Origin: Trematomus loennbergii
Taxonomy: Eukaryota > Chordata > Actinopteri > Perciformes > Nototheniidae
Reading direction: 5' to 3'
NCBI GenBank assembly: GCA_012861695.1
Contig: JAAOOA010000463.1
Span: 36,001-100,000, forward strand
Length of the DNA stretch: 64,000 nt
Positions 23,002 through 36,279 of this stretch are shown here, piece by piece. The notes beneath the pieces are model-generated. The model was not told the origin of the DNA and made no database searches. It saw only the letters and a program-made list of their open reading frames with translations. Positions within the stretch are counted from its first letter, which is position 1. Each line of letters begins with the position of its first letter. The position numbers were made by a program, and so were the translations under genes.

Positions 23002-25382
23002 GAGTACTGAATGTCTGTGTTCAGTTTTTTTGCTACATCACATTTCAATCCACGCAGACTAACACAAGAGTGAATGAAGAGATTTTCCTGACAGCCACTG
23101 ATTATAGATGTCTAACATGGCTGACACTGAAGCAGGCTACATACAGATGTATTCCCAAAACTGTGATGACTTTTATAATTTTGGGAACACAATGCAATTA
23201 ACAATTTTAGAATGACTGTTAGCTTTGGAAAGCTTAATATTCTTCTAGGCGCCTAGATCACATCAAATGCTATATGTTGTGTAGTACTTTTGACAGGAGA
23301 TATATTAATATGTAATACATGAAATACAAAACATTAAATGCTGTGAAGGATCTGACAGTTTGAGCCAAGTGAAATCTTGACTCCTAGCTTTCTGGCAGAA
23401 TCAATCCGTATCTTGCCAAAACACATCAGAATGAAAATGTCATATTTATATATTCCATCCAAGTCGGCTTTTAACTCCAACTCCTTCAAAGAGTTCTCTC
23501 AACCAAAACCAGAAGGCATCACTTTTTAACTTTTATCTGAGGAGTTGACACCCTGTTTTCGTCCAACAATGATTGCACCAACTTGTCCCTTCACCTGCTC
23601 TTTGATGTGAAACTAAAATCTGATATGATCTAACATCCCATCCGAAGCATTGTCAAAAACTACAGGGGGGTTTCTGTTGCAAATGGTCACCATTCATCTT
23701 ATCTTATTAAGTGTTGTCTGGTGTGGTCCAAGCCAAGGCTGATGTTGATTTTAGAGCAACAGTTTGGATTTTTTGAAGTGGGGTTGTTTGAGGGAGATGG
23801 TAATTTGAACAACCCAGTTCGGAGAAACAAATAGCTTCTATGAGCTCTGATCAAATATAAAAACATTTAGTAAACTCATTTTTCATTTTGAACCTACTGT
23901 ACTTCATACAACCCAACTTCAAACTATCAGAACTATCCATTAAAGGAAAAGTCATGGCAAATAGTGACACAAGGAAATCTGCCCAACACTGCAACACATG
24001 TGATTCAACAAGCAAGATGATAACATTTACAAGAGATGGTAAAAATGTTCTGTTGCTTTTGTACAGTACAGAGCCAGCTGTTTCCCACTGTTTCCATTCT
24101 CTGATGCTAAGCTAAGCTAACCTGATGCTGCCGATTGCTTCATATCTATAATACAGAAATTAGGGTGTTATCAATCTTTTCATTTAACTCTAAGAAAGTA
24201 AGCACCACACAACCAAGTGTGTTTTGTCTTTGACTTGAGCATTTCACTCTGTTTCAGCTGCATTATGGGTCTGGCTGACAGGGTAGGTGATTTTCTGTTG
24301 TGAGTCTGCAGCACAGTAGGCTGTAGCTCCTGCGGTTTTCTTCCGCAGTTTTAAAGAAGAAGCAGGGTTTTAAATCCCTCACCCTCAAGTTACAAACACA
24401 CTTCCTTCTGACTGCTGGCACTACTGAAAAAAATGAAATAAAACAGAATACGCCTTGTGTTTGTTGTTGTAATATCATAGTCAACATTGCTGCTAATTGA
24501 ACATGCACCAGTCTTAAACCAGTATATCCAAGGATTCCTCTGGAGTCATTGAGATTTAGATTTCAATTAGATTCTGGTTGCTGTCTGCTTGTCTTTGGTT
24601 CAAAATTGGAAGAACAAGCCAAAGAAAAACAGAACGTGGTTGATGCAGAAGTTTAGAACCAATTACAGAGTGAGATAACTTCACAGTCGCTTGTTTTCTC
24701 AGTAAACACACCGTGCTTGCTTGTTTTGACTTATGAATAACTTCAGCAATGTGTTATCATATGCCCCCCCCATCTCTCTCTTTCCGAGCTGTCTTTATCT
24801 TTTTGTTACATCTCTCACACACTTGCATGAAAAACTACAGTTAGAACGTCAACAACTCCACAAATGGTCTGCACTATAAACTCAAAGTAATACAAGTGGA
24901 TCATTTTTTAGTGGTTTTCACACACCAGACTGCTTTCCTCTCCACAGAGGAAGGTTCATCTGTTCCACGTTACTGTGCATGTATTAAGAAGCCTAAACAT
25001 GGATTTATGGACCAGTTAGGTCACAAAAATATATGCAGCACTATAAGTCATGGTAACATAGGGCTGAAAATAATATGAAAATACTTAATAATATCTAATA
25101 TCCAGATTTAAGATAACAGTATGACAAGACAAAGTCAGTTGCTAGCAAGTGACTATTGACAATTATTCTTCCTGTAAAACTTATTTGGTAAAACAAACTT
25201 GGATTATGGAAGCCAGCTTTACTCTGTACGGATATACAGACTGTGAGCCAGTAACAGCCTGACTCCAGAATGGAAACGCAGCATTCTAAATAATATGACA
25301 GTTAAACAATCAAGCCTTAGCATCAAACACACAAATGCACAACATGTACAGTACATATAAACGTGTCCTACATGTTTCCTCA
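23000..25382. other. Intron 1, upstream of coding exon 1
   Basis: No gene. A fragment at about 24090-24210 containing GCTAAGCTAAGCTAAC and TGCTTCATATCTA matches the repeat type seen again at 60310-61075. Confidence 0.4.
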
Positions 25383-25452
25383 GACCCTGTGAGATGGATG
25401 GCTGACCTTGGAGCTCTCTGATTGGTTCGCTGAACTCTCTACAGCTGCTGTC

Positions 25453-25513
25453 ATGGCCAAAAGTCCGGAGGTGAAGCTGGCCGTCTTTGGCAGAGCCGGG
25501 GTGGGCAAGTCAG
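25453..25513 (+). CDS. rerg: rerg coding exon 1 (residues 1-20, P-loop)
   Basis: Contains the start codon and the nucleotide-binding P-loop. It begins MAKSPEVKLAVFG and ends GVGKS, with the first base of an alanine codon before the donor GTAAAGT at 25514 (phase 1). This is the only ATG that places the P-loop at the family's usual position 13-20. Two upstream acceptors are possible, AG at 25382-25383 and AG at 25443-25444; both leave a short 5' UTR on this exon. GRAGVGKS contacts the beta-phosphate of GDP/GTP, and Lys19 and Ser20 are the expected phosphate and magnesium ligands. It is an ordinary fish exon with no sign of decay, flanked by non-repetitive intron sequence. Confidence 0.95.
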
Positions 25514-26416
25514 GTAAAGTGATGATAAAGTATTCAAATATTGTAAAGTGTGCGTAGGTCATAATAAACTATTGACCCTCATTTTCTGTTCTTCTGGTTA
25601 TTTAAATTTCCCAGAACTAGAGGCTGGATTTTTTCTCTTTACTTTGATGCCTAGAATCTCCTTGAATCAGTTTCCAGGAAACATTTAAAAGCCTTAAACA
25701 CGGCTGAAGTGTCTGCAGGTTTATGGGTGCGTTTTTATGTTTCTGCTTAGTTTATGTTGTCCCCGTGGGCCTCAGCATGACCTCTGCTTTCTAATGTTTT
25801 CCTCCAACATCCTGTCAGTGTTTTTACACGCGCCATAATTCCTCCTCGTGCTCAGTCTGTTTGTGTAGTCAGCACTACAGTAGGGGGTTGTTTTTGGTCT
25901 GGCTCAAATACCTCCACTCCCACAGATAAGTCAGTTGTGTCATTATCATTTCAGCGTTCCTCTGTGAGCTGCGTTAGCTCAACTGGAGCCTGCTATATTT
26001 TCTCCAGTAGCCGACACAATTACACAGAACATATGTTTCCAGCAAATCAAATGAAGACAGATTGCTTCTGCGTAACCATCAGCTGTTGGAACTCATGCTT
26101 AGAAAGCTCTTCCATGTCAAAGAAGGTCATTAAAATACCTGAGGAGGTTAACTCAAGTACTACTGTAACATAATGACTGCAGAGTTCACAACCTTCAGCT
26201 GAAAGGAGTGTGGTTGTAAAACATGTGAGGCTGAAGGTGTGTTCAGGAAACTGGGACATTAAAGCTCCCATCTGCAACTTATTTCCTAAACTATAGTCTG
26301 CTATTAGCCCTGTCAAACCTGCCCTGATCCGTTTCCATGGCTTCAATCTCTCCATATCCCAACATTATTACTGGGACTTCTGCTCATTGGCTGCGTACCT
26401 TGTGATCATCATTTAA

Positions 26417-26635
26417 AGAGGACATATTCTGCTCATTTTCTGTCCATATTTATATTTAGTGCCTCTCCTGTGACATGTCTCCATGCTTTAATGTTCAAAA
26501 AGCTCTTTATTTTTCTCATACTGCCTGTGCTGCAGCACCTCTTTTCACCCTCTGTCTGAAACCGGAGCCCAGTCTGCTCTGATTGGTTAGCTGGCCGGCT
26601 CTGTTGTGATTGATCAACCGCTTAGCGATGTCTTT
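26417..26635 (-). mobile_element. TTAA element, AGAGGACATATTCTGCTC family, truncated
   Basis: Starts after TTAA (26413-26416) and matches, in reverse, the right halves of 42658-43072 and 44458-45821 (the shared CTCCATGCTTTAATG and GCTGCAGCACCTCTTTTCA stretches). The far end is missing. Confidence 0.7.
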
Positions 26636-26639
26636 TGGC

Positions 26640-27400
26640 TTTACTGTATACCTCTGTTTCTTCACTGTAGCGATCATAATCACATTTGGGAACTTGCAAG
26701 AACATGTTCAGCACAAACTCATGCTTGCTGTAAAATTGTTTTTAATACCAAGTCCCCTTTCACATGGACCATTGACAGTGCAAATCATATAAACAAGGCA
26801 TGAAATCAGTGGAAGGGGGGGACATTCTGCAATGAGAGAGACATAGGCATATATGCTTTAGGCCAGGATGAAGGGACTAAGAGGATAACATTTTTTTATA
26901 AAATCAGATTTAAAAGGACTAAGATGAATCACTGAACACATTCGTTAATCAGAGCATTCACATGAGAACGTCACTATATCGGGCCAGGAAACCGGTTTGC
27001 AGCTTTCAGTAAAAGTTCACGTTTAAAAAAAAAAAGATTCAGGCTGTTATTCATAAAAGATATTTCAGATCCCAGGAGTACCGGGGCTTTGAAGAGGACA
27101 GTTGAGTCATGCTCTTTATAATGCACAATAAGAGACACGCAGCAGGATGGTAGTTATTGTTCTCATCTGATGCTACATGTCTCCCTGGTAATCCCTTCAA
27201 CAAATGAACAGCTCTCAGCTAAACATAGCCCTTCAGTGGAAGCCCACACATGCTAATGAATCAGCTTTCTCTTAAATGGGCATTGGGACTCAATCCGTAT
27301 TCTCCCACTGCATGCACAATATGGAAGAGGGGGGTAAGATGAACACATTTTACTTATGTTGTCCTCTAAGCAATGAACATTTAGAAAGAAGTCAAATGAC
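26640..27400. other. Intron 2 sequence, no gene seen
   Basis: No family resemblance and no repeat ends identified. Confidence 0.35.
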
Positions 27401-27603
27401 AACAACAACCGTTGATAATAATGTGTCTATCACAAAGGGAACTAACTAAGGGGTAAATTGATCTGAGTCAAGGGCTAAATGGAGCCATCTGGGGGTAAAC
27501 TGAGTTTTTCAAGCTTAAGTGGTTTGGTACAGGAATGTTGTTTCTGTTTGCTATTTCATGTCAATTGTTAGACACTTTGATCCACTTTTTAACAACATGC
27601 TGA

Positions 27604-27690
27604 CTGCAGAGTGACTCGAACTTGCTCTACCTTGATCCGAAGATCAGCACACTACCCCACTGAGCCACTGCCTCCCACTTATTCAGAGGC
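27604..27690 (-). repeat. tRNA-like sequence with UUCG-capped hairpin
   Basis: Read on the minus strand it gives GGCAGTGGCTCAGTGGGG (A-box-like), then TGATC-TTCG-GATCA, then AGCAAGTTCGAGTC (B-box-like). The spacing suits a tRNA-derived sequence or SINE head, but the acceptor stem does not pair well. It is not called a functional tRNA. Confidence 0.35.
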
Positions 27691-27974
27691 CAGTTCACAG
27701 ATCTCGTTGGAGTAAGGCCATGGAACTGGTCAGCAGTTTTTTGATCTGGTGTGAAGCCCCTTCTCGCTCCTGTGTGAAGACCCTCTTTCCTCTGCTGTTC
27801 CTCTGTACCTCCTGTTTTCACTTCCTGTTCTCCTTCCTAGTGTGTCTCTACACAGGGTTGACCTGTCAATATTTCGGTCTTTTGCCACTGCTCTGATGGA
27901 TTCTCCAGCCTCTCCATCAGTGGCTGCTCTCTCCATCTCCTCAGTCTTCCTCTTGGAGTCTCAATAGAGACTTA

Positions 27975-28663
27975 AGGTCCTTACACACCAAACGGACACC
28001 AAAGAACACCAAAGAACACGTCCCGACAGAACGTCGCCTCACGTCTCCTACGTCTTGGCCATGTGTCGCACTGGAACACACCGCAAAGACTTCAGCCAAC
28101 GGCCAGTTGCACGTACAAACTGCGCATGCGTGAGTGGCAATAACTCTCCTTACCAGCAGGCGGCGGTAGTGTGTATTCGTCATTCAAAAGAGGCAACAAC
28201 CGGAAGACAGACTGCGTGATACCGAGAGAAGAAGAACAGACTGCGTGATATAAACAAACAACAAATAGCGTGTGTGTTCCATTTTCACTCTACAGCGAGA
28301 AGCTCATGGGGCTTTCCTGAACCTGTGTCGAGAGCTGGAGTTAAATGAAATCTCAGATTTGCCTTCTTAATAGTTTGTTTGGGTCCCTCACTTCTCATGC
28401 ACTGATTCGCTAAGCTGATCAGCAATCAGCCAATCAGAGTGATTTCTTTAGCCGACGGCCTTTTACCGACAGCCTCCCGATTCAACATGTCGAATCGGCG
28501 GCGGAAGGTGTCAGCACGGCCGAAAAGACAAGACGGGGCGGGACACACCAAGACACACCAATCTGAGTAGGGCGACACGACGCTCGCTCATCGACGCTCA
28601 TCGACGGCCCGACATCTATCGACATCTATCGACGGCCTAAATCGGCTTGGTGTGTAAGGGACT
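27975..28663. mobile_element. PIF/Harbinger-type MITE (CCTTACACACCAA ends)
   Basis: TTA duplications at 27972-27974 and 28664-28666. Left end AGGTCCTTACACACCAA; right end, reversed, AGTCCCTTACACACCAA. Three-base TTA/TAA duplications are typical of PIF/Harbinger. 689 bp, no transposase. Internal palindrome CCGATTC...GAATCGG near 28478. Confidence 0.8.
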
Positions 28664-28769
28664 TTAACTTAACTTTGGTGCCTCATGGGGGTTAAGTTGA
28701 ACCACTCAATTTACCCCACAGCATGTGGCTCACTTTGCCCCACAGCCACTTCCATGGAAAAAAACTGTC

Positions 28770-30720
28770 TAACTTTTCTAATATTTTCAGACCTGGATAC
28801 ATTTGCTTTGACCTAACAGTAACTATACCTGAAAATGTACTTTGACAAGCCTAACATGGTTTATTGTGAAAAAACACATTTAGCACTTTACAATGTACTT
28901 CTTTCCAGCCAAATAGAAATGATGGGTGCTTCCTTCCACATGAGATATTCCAGTCTCCTCTGTCTAATCCTCGGCTGCAGGGAAACACATCGCTCTCCCT
29001 TTACCTCGCGCTCCTTATTTGCATTTAGTTTTGTTGATGAGTCGCAGCTTTATCCCGGCAGTCAGAATGGAACAGGACATTTATTATTCTGAAAATTAGT
29101 TTTAGTCCAAAGGCTTTCTGGCTGATTTGTCTGCGATGTCTGAGGTAACACCAAACACCAAAGAGCAAGGGTTTTCTGTATTTTTTTAAAAGCTTGCTTT
29201 GCAATAATTTTAACTTTTCATGTCTGTTGCTTTTAAAACACAGACTTATATTCAGTGTAATACCATACACATATCTACCAGACAAATGTAAAGGTTAAGT
29301 ATACCATGCACACTTTAACATGTTGACTGCCACTGACCCTTTGATTGGTAGACGACCATTTAGCCACAACGGTCCATGCCGTTATCATTTATTTATAACT
29401 AAAAGGTTAATAAAAGAAAAAAAAGGGGCGATTATTCTCATTCGGCATTTGAAAAGACACACCTTTTTTCTCCACTCTTCAAAGTATCAACAGGAGGATT
29501 CTTGCTCCCTCACTTCGTATGAATGAATGTCACCACTCACCACGACAGCTGTAGAGTGAGGAGGACGGAGATTGAAGTAAAACACTCACTGGCAGCAGCA
29601 CTGAGTATCCAACGGGCCGATCTGCTCCAACAAACGCGTTTTTTGGTCTTAATTATAACCGTTTCTGTTAGACACATTAACATCCGATAGACAGACACCG
29701 ACTGTCACTACTTTATTTTTCTATACTGACTTCATCAGTGCTTAATAGGTAAATAAATACTAGAAATATACTCAACAAAAGACGCCTTTTCTCCAGGCAT
29801 TCACATGCGCTCTCTTCTCAATGGAAACAAAGAAAAGATGCAGGCTTATCTGTTTCAGGCCACATTTTAACTTAGTTTTCTCTCAAAAACTGACATAGGA
29901 AGTTTCTCATTTTGAACAGAAGCATCTGTAGATCTGCAATTCATGACCCAAGTTGGGCACAATATACAGTAGATGAATATCTTCTAGTTTGTGTATCTTC
30001 ACTGCCATCATGAGTTTAGGGGAGACACGGGACGTGAGATTCACCTCTTCTCTGTTCAGGAGAGTAAAGTCTGCACTCTACTGCACTTTTCTAGTTAGAA
30101 TGAAATTTAAAGAATAAATAAAAATATAAAATGTTTAAAAAGATAAATTGAGTTGTGTTTGGATCTCTACCAAGTCAACAAAGCAGACATTGTAGAAGAT
30201 AGCAGCAGGTCTCTAAATGGTTTTGACATCTTGACATTGTGAGCTCATGTTAATGTCTTTGAAATAGGCTTCCTGCTGAAAGATGGCCCTGCCAATCTTT
30301 TACACTTTAATCACTGTTGCAGTCATCACGCTGCTTCCAAAATCAACTTCCTGTGATGCCTGTCGGAGGAAATGAAAGTCCTGTAAAGTAATTAAATAAC
30401 ATCCATCAGGGTTTTTGTGTGGAGCTCCTGGCTGTGCACCCCCAACAATCAGCAGGAAGCAGAGGCTCATCTCTGGCCTCTGACAGCTCACAGAGCCCAC
30501 AGCTGGGCAGATGTCTGGCTGTTTGCGTCCCCTGATTACATCGTGCATGTTTGAGCTGGTGAGCAGCCATAAGCTATGACTCATCAAACGCATTATGCTG
30601 AGGCTGAGTGCTCTAATCAGCGTCTCAGAGGTAGATTTAGCTCTTTTAGATAAGAGATCCAAAAGGTTCAAAAGTGGCTTTCAGGGCCACCGCAGTGATG
30701 TGATTGACTTGAGTATGTTA
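28770..30720. other. Intron 2 sequence, no gene seen
   Basis: Only short frames without family resemblance. Confidence 0.35.
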
Positions 30721-30729
30721 CATAAGACT

Positions 30730-31060
30730 TTACCTTACTGCAAGGCTTTGTTCTTTTGAATTGCTTTTATTTGTTGGGTTGTTCAGAGGTCAGTTGCTGT
30801 GTGTTACCATGTCATAAATACTTGTGTATGCTGCTCTTGCTCTTTTGCACTTTTTGCATATCATGTATTTTGTTTTTGCTATGTTTGTAACATTTTAATT
30901 TTTTTATTTTATGTGAGGGACTGCAGATGGAAATTAGCTCAAAGCTAAATCTGGCACTGTTACGCTTGACACATCTGAATGTTTTAAGTGTTCATTACTG
31001 TGCATTGTCCCTGCCAAATAAACGATTAAATTAAATTAAATTAAATGAAACAGCTACAGC
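30730..31060 (+). repeat. LINE 3'-end-like fragment with (ATTAA)n tail
   Basis: Contains GGGACTGCAGATGGAAATTA and GTGCATTGTCCCTG followed by a (TTAAA)n tail at about 31028-31046. This is the look of a non-LTR retrotransposon 3' UTR, recognised from general fish repeats. No ORF part. Confidence 0.5.
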
Positions 31061-31424
31061 ACAACCAGGTGTGTGATGGTAGATTGTGAAATTGAACAGG
31101 TAGTCAGGTATGAATTATGTGGCTGTAACTGGAAATAATATTTAGACAATACCGTATTTTTTACTCCACTACTTTTATTTGACACCATTGGTTACTCTGA
31201 ATTTCCATATTATTTAAAGAAATACTGCACTCCCTGACACCGTAAAAGATGGCCTCGCTCTGACCCCTATCCATACAAAAATGCATGTAGTTATGCTGTA
31301 TACAGACTTAATGTGTATAGGTCCTGTGCATGTGTGTACTTGTACTGTGTGTGTATACAGAATATATATTCAACTAACAGAGATAAACTGAATTACCCCT
31401 AGGGGATTAATAATCCTTTTCTTC

Positions 31425-31540
31425 TTAATTCAACTATAATATAATAATACATTTCATTTATAGCACACTTTAAAAACAACGTCATCTCAAGGTGCTTCAC
31501 AATGCTATAAGGAGAACATAATAAAACAAATAAAATAAAA
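31425..31540 (-). repeat. Retroposon tail-like fragment
   Basis: The 'tttcatttatagcacactttaaaaac' type stretch followed by A-rich sequence resembles reversed fish SINE/LINE tails. Weak. Confidence 0.3.
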
Positions 31541-31966
31541 AGTTATCTAAGGAGCATATTGAATATGCTAATTGCTTATGAATAGGATACTTGCAGTATA
31601 ACAAGTGATTAAAGTAAGCACCACTTTTACCAACTGCAACAATGAAATGGATTGTGGACATTATTGGATTAATAATTATAATCTAGCAATAATTATAATC
31701 TAGTGATATGTTATTCTTAAAATGGACACTAAGCATGGTAATATATATTTTGTTTTACTTTTAACTTTTGATTGCAGGACTTGTACTTACTTGTTAAATA
31801 AGATTTTGAAACAGCAATATGAATACTTTTACTTCAAGATCTGAGTAATTTGTCCACCTTTGTTAAGGTTTATGTAGTGTTGCTGTCAGGACGCTGTAGT
31901 TTTGTTATAAATGCAACAGACCTGAAAATAAAATATTTAATATATACTAAATATAAATACTTCAGG

Positions 31967-32003
31967 GCCATCCCACCCTGAAGTATTTTCAGGGTGGGAT
32001 GGC
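31967..32003. repeat. 16-bp perfect hairpin
   Basis: 31967-31982 (GCCATCCCACCCTGAA) is the exact reverse complement of 31988-32003, with a 5-base loop. Flanking CTTC and GAAG partly extend the stem. It is not associated with any frame or splice site; it may be a very short palindromic element or a snapback duplication. Confidence 0.7.
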
Positions 32004-32009
32004 GAAGAA

Positions 32010-33925
32010 AAAAGCTACCTTAAGCTGTCAGAGAAGCTAAATGTCTTCGGCGTGCCCACACTCATCTTTCTCCTCCATGCCCTTCCTGTTGTCATAAGAA
32101 AGAAACAGGCTGTCCTTCAATGTTTGAGCTTTTTAAAGACTGCCTGTATGACTTTCTAAACCTCCCCCAGTTTCTATTCACCTGGCAGAGCACACACTCC
32201 AGGCTGAACGAGAGAAAGGATTATTTCTAGATTGGAGTTTCTGATGGGCAAGATTCTGCGCCTTCAGTCTGAATAAATATCAGCAATTAATCAGACTTGC
32301 CTTGACACACACAGCAGACCCTGAAAAGGGAAATGGCTGTGTGCTTTTTCTTCTGTAGAATTGCACACCTATGGCTCCACTCAGCCTCTAAATATCCGTC
32401 TCGTATTGTCCGTTCTCGTGTATTCGTCATGTGTGAGTCATCGCTGGTTACTTTCCTCTTTGCTGATCCATTAAGTACTTTCCTTTGTACGTCTGAAGTG
32501 CGTTATCAGCCGAGCTTCAGGTTAATGTTTAATTCTCAGGGCCACTCACCAATATGTCATTTATTCAAAACGGTTCCCCCCAAACTAAAACCCCTTTTAT
32601 TTTCCAAGGCAGTTATATAACTGTTAATCATCTCCACACTTTAATTTGTATTTACTCTCCAGGCAATCACTCATATCAACTGGACAGTATTTAAAGAAGA
32701 AGAGATTCTATGATTTACATGCACACTTAAATTCAACTATAAATCTGAATATGAGAACATTCAGAATTTGAAGTGGGTCATTTTAAAAGCATATTCTGTA
32801 TAATGGCTTCTTGCTGAATTAGGCCTTATTTTGATAAGGATATGCCAACATAGTTAGGTTTCTTTAAGAGGATTCTTTGGAAATATTAACAGGATATCAG
32901 TTAGGGGTTATTTACCGTAGTTTGAGTCTGAGTTTGAGGGCCAGCACAAACCAACAGTGATGCATGTCCAAAAGAAAAGCCCACACAACTACTTTGAAAC
33001 ATTAGGCTGAGACTTGAACCGTAACAGGTTTTTGATTATGTGAATATAACAAAGCCAACGATTTTTAAGAATGTGGTTGAAGGAATGAGGGAAAATAAAA
33101 AATCCTATTTTTGTGTGTAACGGAATATTCATTTTAATTTGCTCTCAGATCAGTAGGATTATTGTCTTCTTCGTAATAAGGGGAACAAACACAAAAGGTG
33201 GTGCATGTTAACTCAGTCAGTTTGTAAGCCTACGGAGACTCAGTTTCTGTCCACATTACAACACACTTTCAAATCAAGGATGAGTCAAGACTGAGGATGA
33301 AACACCAGGCTGGCCTCGCGATAGAAAAACTAAAGATCCTTTAGATGTCAAAGACATTTGACGTTTCTTTCATTACCAATGAGAGACAACAGTATACTGT
33401 GTGACTTTACTGCTGCTTCCTCCCATTCAACCTTACGTTAGCTACCTATCAGTTGTAACTGTGACAAGCATAACACAGTGAATAGTGAGTATTCACGTCT
33501 GTTGCTTCAGATCGTAGAGTGGAAGCCTTTCAGCATTTTCCTGATGGAACATCATCTCACATAGCATTGAAGTCTAACAGAGATTCTGTTTTCTATCCCA
33601 GGCTTACAGAGGGTAAAAAGGTATTTTCCCCAGCTGCTCTTTTTATAGAGCATTACCGTCATGTGTGTAATCACAGTGAGGATCTCTGTAAGGTGTGGTT
33701 GCCTCAGAATCTCTGCCCTCATCTGCCTCACATGTGGCTCTGGGTGAATAGTGCTGTGGTGCTATTGTTAGAGGCTAAATTAAAGGGATGAATGCGGTGT
33801 GAGAATCCTCATGCCCTTCCTGTTCTTACCCCGCAACTGCAAGTTTCTGTCCTTTTGCATCTTCAGAGAAGTGAAATCAAATCCTCTCTGGTGTCCTATT
33901 GTACTGAGCCACAGGCCCCAGAGGA
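32010..33925. other. Intron 2 sequence, no gene seen
   Basis: No recognisable coding or repeat structure. Confidence 0.35.
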
Positions 33926-33926
33926 G

Positions 33927-33927
<1 letters not shown>

Positions 33928-33999
<72 letters not shown>
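33928..33999 (+). repeat. (CT)n microsatellite, about 72 bp
   Basis: Uninterrupted TC dinucleotides. Ser/Leu frames across it are artefacts. Confidence 0.98.
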
Positions 34000-34002
<3 letters not shown>

Positions 34003-36275
34003 TGTGCTCATGGAGCTCGTCCAGAGCAGAGCAGAGGGCAGCGGGTCTGACCTTTACTGTCATTCAAAGTGATCTTGATACACACAGTGACATGTTTGTT
34101 CTGAATAATAACATTCAGAATGGGAAGTGTATTCAGGCAGAGGTGTATTTAAAAGTTCCAGCGTTATATAAAGCGCTCTCCGAAAGTAGACAACAACTCG
34201 GAGTCTGAAGTAATGAGTCAGCAATACACGAACAGCATGACAAATATCAGTGTTTCTGTCACAGCTCTCATGGTTAGTTGTATTTGTGTGTGTTGGTTCT
34301 CTTTTTAGCTGCAGGTTGACTATGTTTGGCATATACTGTATTGTTGTGATCTTCTATATTATTATATTCAGTGAACTATTTTGTCATTTGAAATTAGTCA
34401 TTTGGGATTGTTGAGACTCTGTAAGTGTTCTCCAAATGGCTAATTTCAAAGTGCTGGAAAACATTTTTATTAAGTTACCTGACAATTAAATAGCTTTCCA
34501 TGATATGTATATATTATGTTTTCAAATAGTCCTAGACATTTCCCACAGATGGAGCTTATCCAAAGACAGAAATAATTGTATTAGGTGAGTCAATTCCTGT
34601 TGGAGCCTGGGTTATTATTGAATAATTGTGAAGACAATAGAAAGCCATTAAAATCATTATTACACTCCTAGTTCCAGACCCAGACTGCATTCCAGTCCAG
34701 CAAACATGTCTCTCTTTCTTTCTTTCTCATTTCCTGTCAACTCTTATCTGTCTCTAGTTAGGGCTTTGAATCCCCAACACACTGAAAAGGATGATTTAGT
34801 TTAAGCATCAGCATGTCCGAATACATGTATATGTGTGTATAGAAGGCAATTGTGATTCTTATTACAGGGCATTCTATCAATCAATTAAAATACTGTCTTG
34901 GTCCGTTTTACTGACCTTACCAGCAAATGTAATTACATCGCTCATGATTTGTGCAAATCCCTCAGAATTACAAATTATAGACGAAACAATATAATAGCTC
35001 AGCAGAGTAAACACTGTCTAATGGCTGGATTGCAGATGTATTTATTATGAGAACTTGGCTTGAGCCGGAATAACAAATTGAGCGGCCAAAATGCCTTCTT
35101 GTGATACACAGAATTTGTTTAATACACAACTTAATTTAAATGGTAAGCTGTCTGCCAACCAAAGACTGAACAGTGCTCATACAAATATTATGAGAGATTA
35201 ACACATTTATATTAATGATCAAAGCAGCTCAACAAGATATTTATTTGGTTTATTTTCAAAGAGATGGTATATGAGATGGAAATTGGAAAGTACATGATCC
35301 ATAAAAAAACCTCTCAACGTTCAGGGCTTGTTCATCTGCAAAACATAATTTAATGTTTACGAAGACAGGTCTAATTATTAATTATCCCAAAGCTAATAAG
35401 CGTGGCAGAAAATGGAACGCAGCTTTATTATCTCAGAGGAGCAGTTTACCCTCATTATATGCCACCTCTAATGAGTTTCAGGCATGGAGAAGAAAAGTTA
35501 CGAGCCGTGTGCAGATAATTGGCCAGCTGTAACGGGATATAGAGAACAAGAGATATGATGAGGCTTCTTGAATTGTAATTGGTTGAGTATTCTTGGAATT
35601 TAGGAACAATACTATCCCTTAGGTTAAGGACATGTTACTCACATCTGATATTTTCTGATCATGTTTTCAACAGTCAAAAGCAGCATCAAGTTGAATTTTT
35701 TCTATCGCTTCTCAGTCCCATGGATAATCAGATTCCTGAGGCGTAACTCAACAACATGGAAAGCCATGACTCAAAACAGAAGAGATAGCTGATGGCTCAA
35801 CTTTTCATTGCTAAGCCTCCTCCGTTTATTAACTGTTGCTAACATTTGAGCTATTCTCACATGGCTTATATGCATTTGTGATGATACTGGAAGCAGATTT
35901 ACCTCTCACACTGAGTCATTTATGAAACAATTGGTGCTTGATTTCAGACTGAAGTAGACAAAACATCATTTTTGGCAGGGGAGTATCAATTTAGCCAAAT
36001 GGCACAAATGCTAATTTTAGCGGCTGTAGCTAGCGAGCTAATTATTGCTGACATTAGCTTAATGGGTTAATTGGATGACCTCTTGATGCTTAAAGCTGAC
36101 TCGTTTTTAGAAGGATCATCTTGTAAGAATGTCTTGGGTATGCAAATGATAAACCATTTTGCATGTTATCCGCCCATTGAATGGATGTTATCAGTTGATA
36201 CCACGATTCAAATTATTCAGACCAAAGTTAAACAGTCCCCAAAATCGAAAGTTTAACGGGCACAATTCCATCGAC
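34000..36275. other. Intron 2 sequence, no gene seen
   Basis: AT-rich, no family match. This is one of the longer stretches without obvious transposon remains, so conserved enhancers could be sought here. Confidence 0.35.
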
Positions 36276-36279
36276 ATGG

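Larger units (their letters stand above)
27430..28770 (-). mobile_element. pogo-like transposon relic, split by a Harbinger-type element
   Basis: The minus strand at 27740-27970 reads GESIRAVAKDRNIDRSTLCR, a helix-turn-helix of the psq/pogo type at the N-terminus of Tigger/pogo transposases, preceded by a basic stretch. Outer flanks carry GGGGTAAATTGA (about 27450) and, inverted, TCAATTTACCCCA (about 28707), as in fish pogo elements. No catalytic DDE region remains. A nested element occupies 27975-28663. The ends are approximate. Confidence 0.55.

Noticed and set aside
27604..27690. Functional tRNA gene
   Set aside because: Box-like motifs exist but the acceptor stem does not pair and the anticodon arm is a TTCG tetraloop hairpin rather than a 7-base loop.
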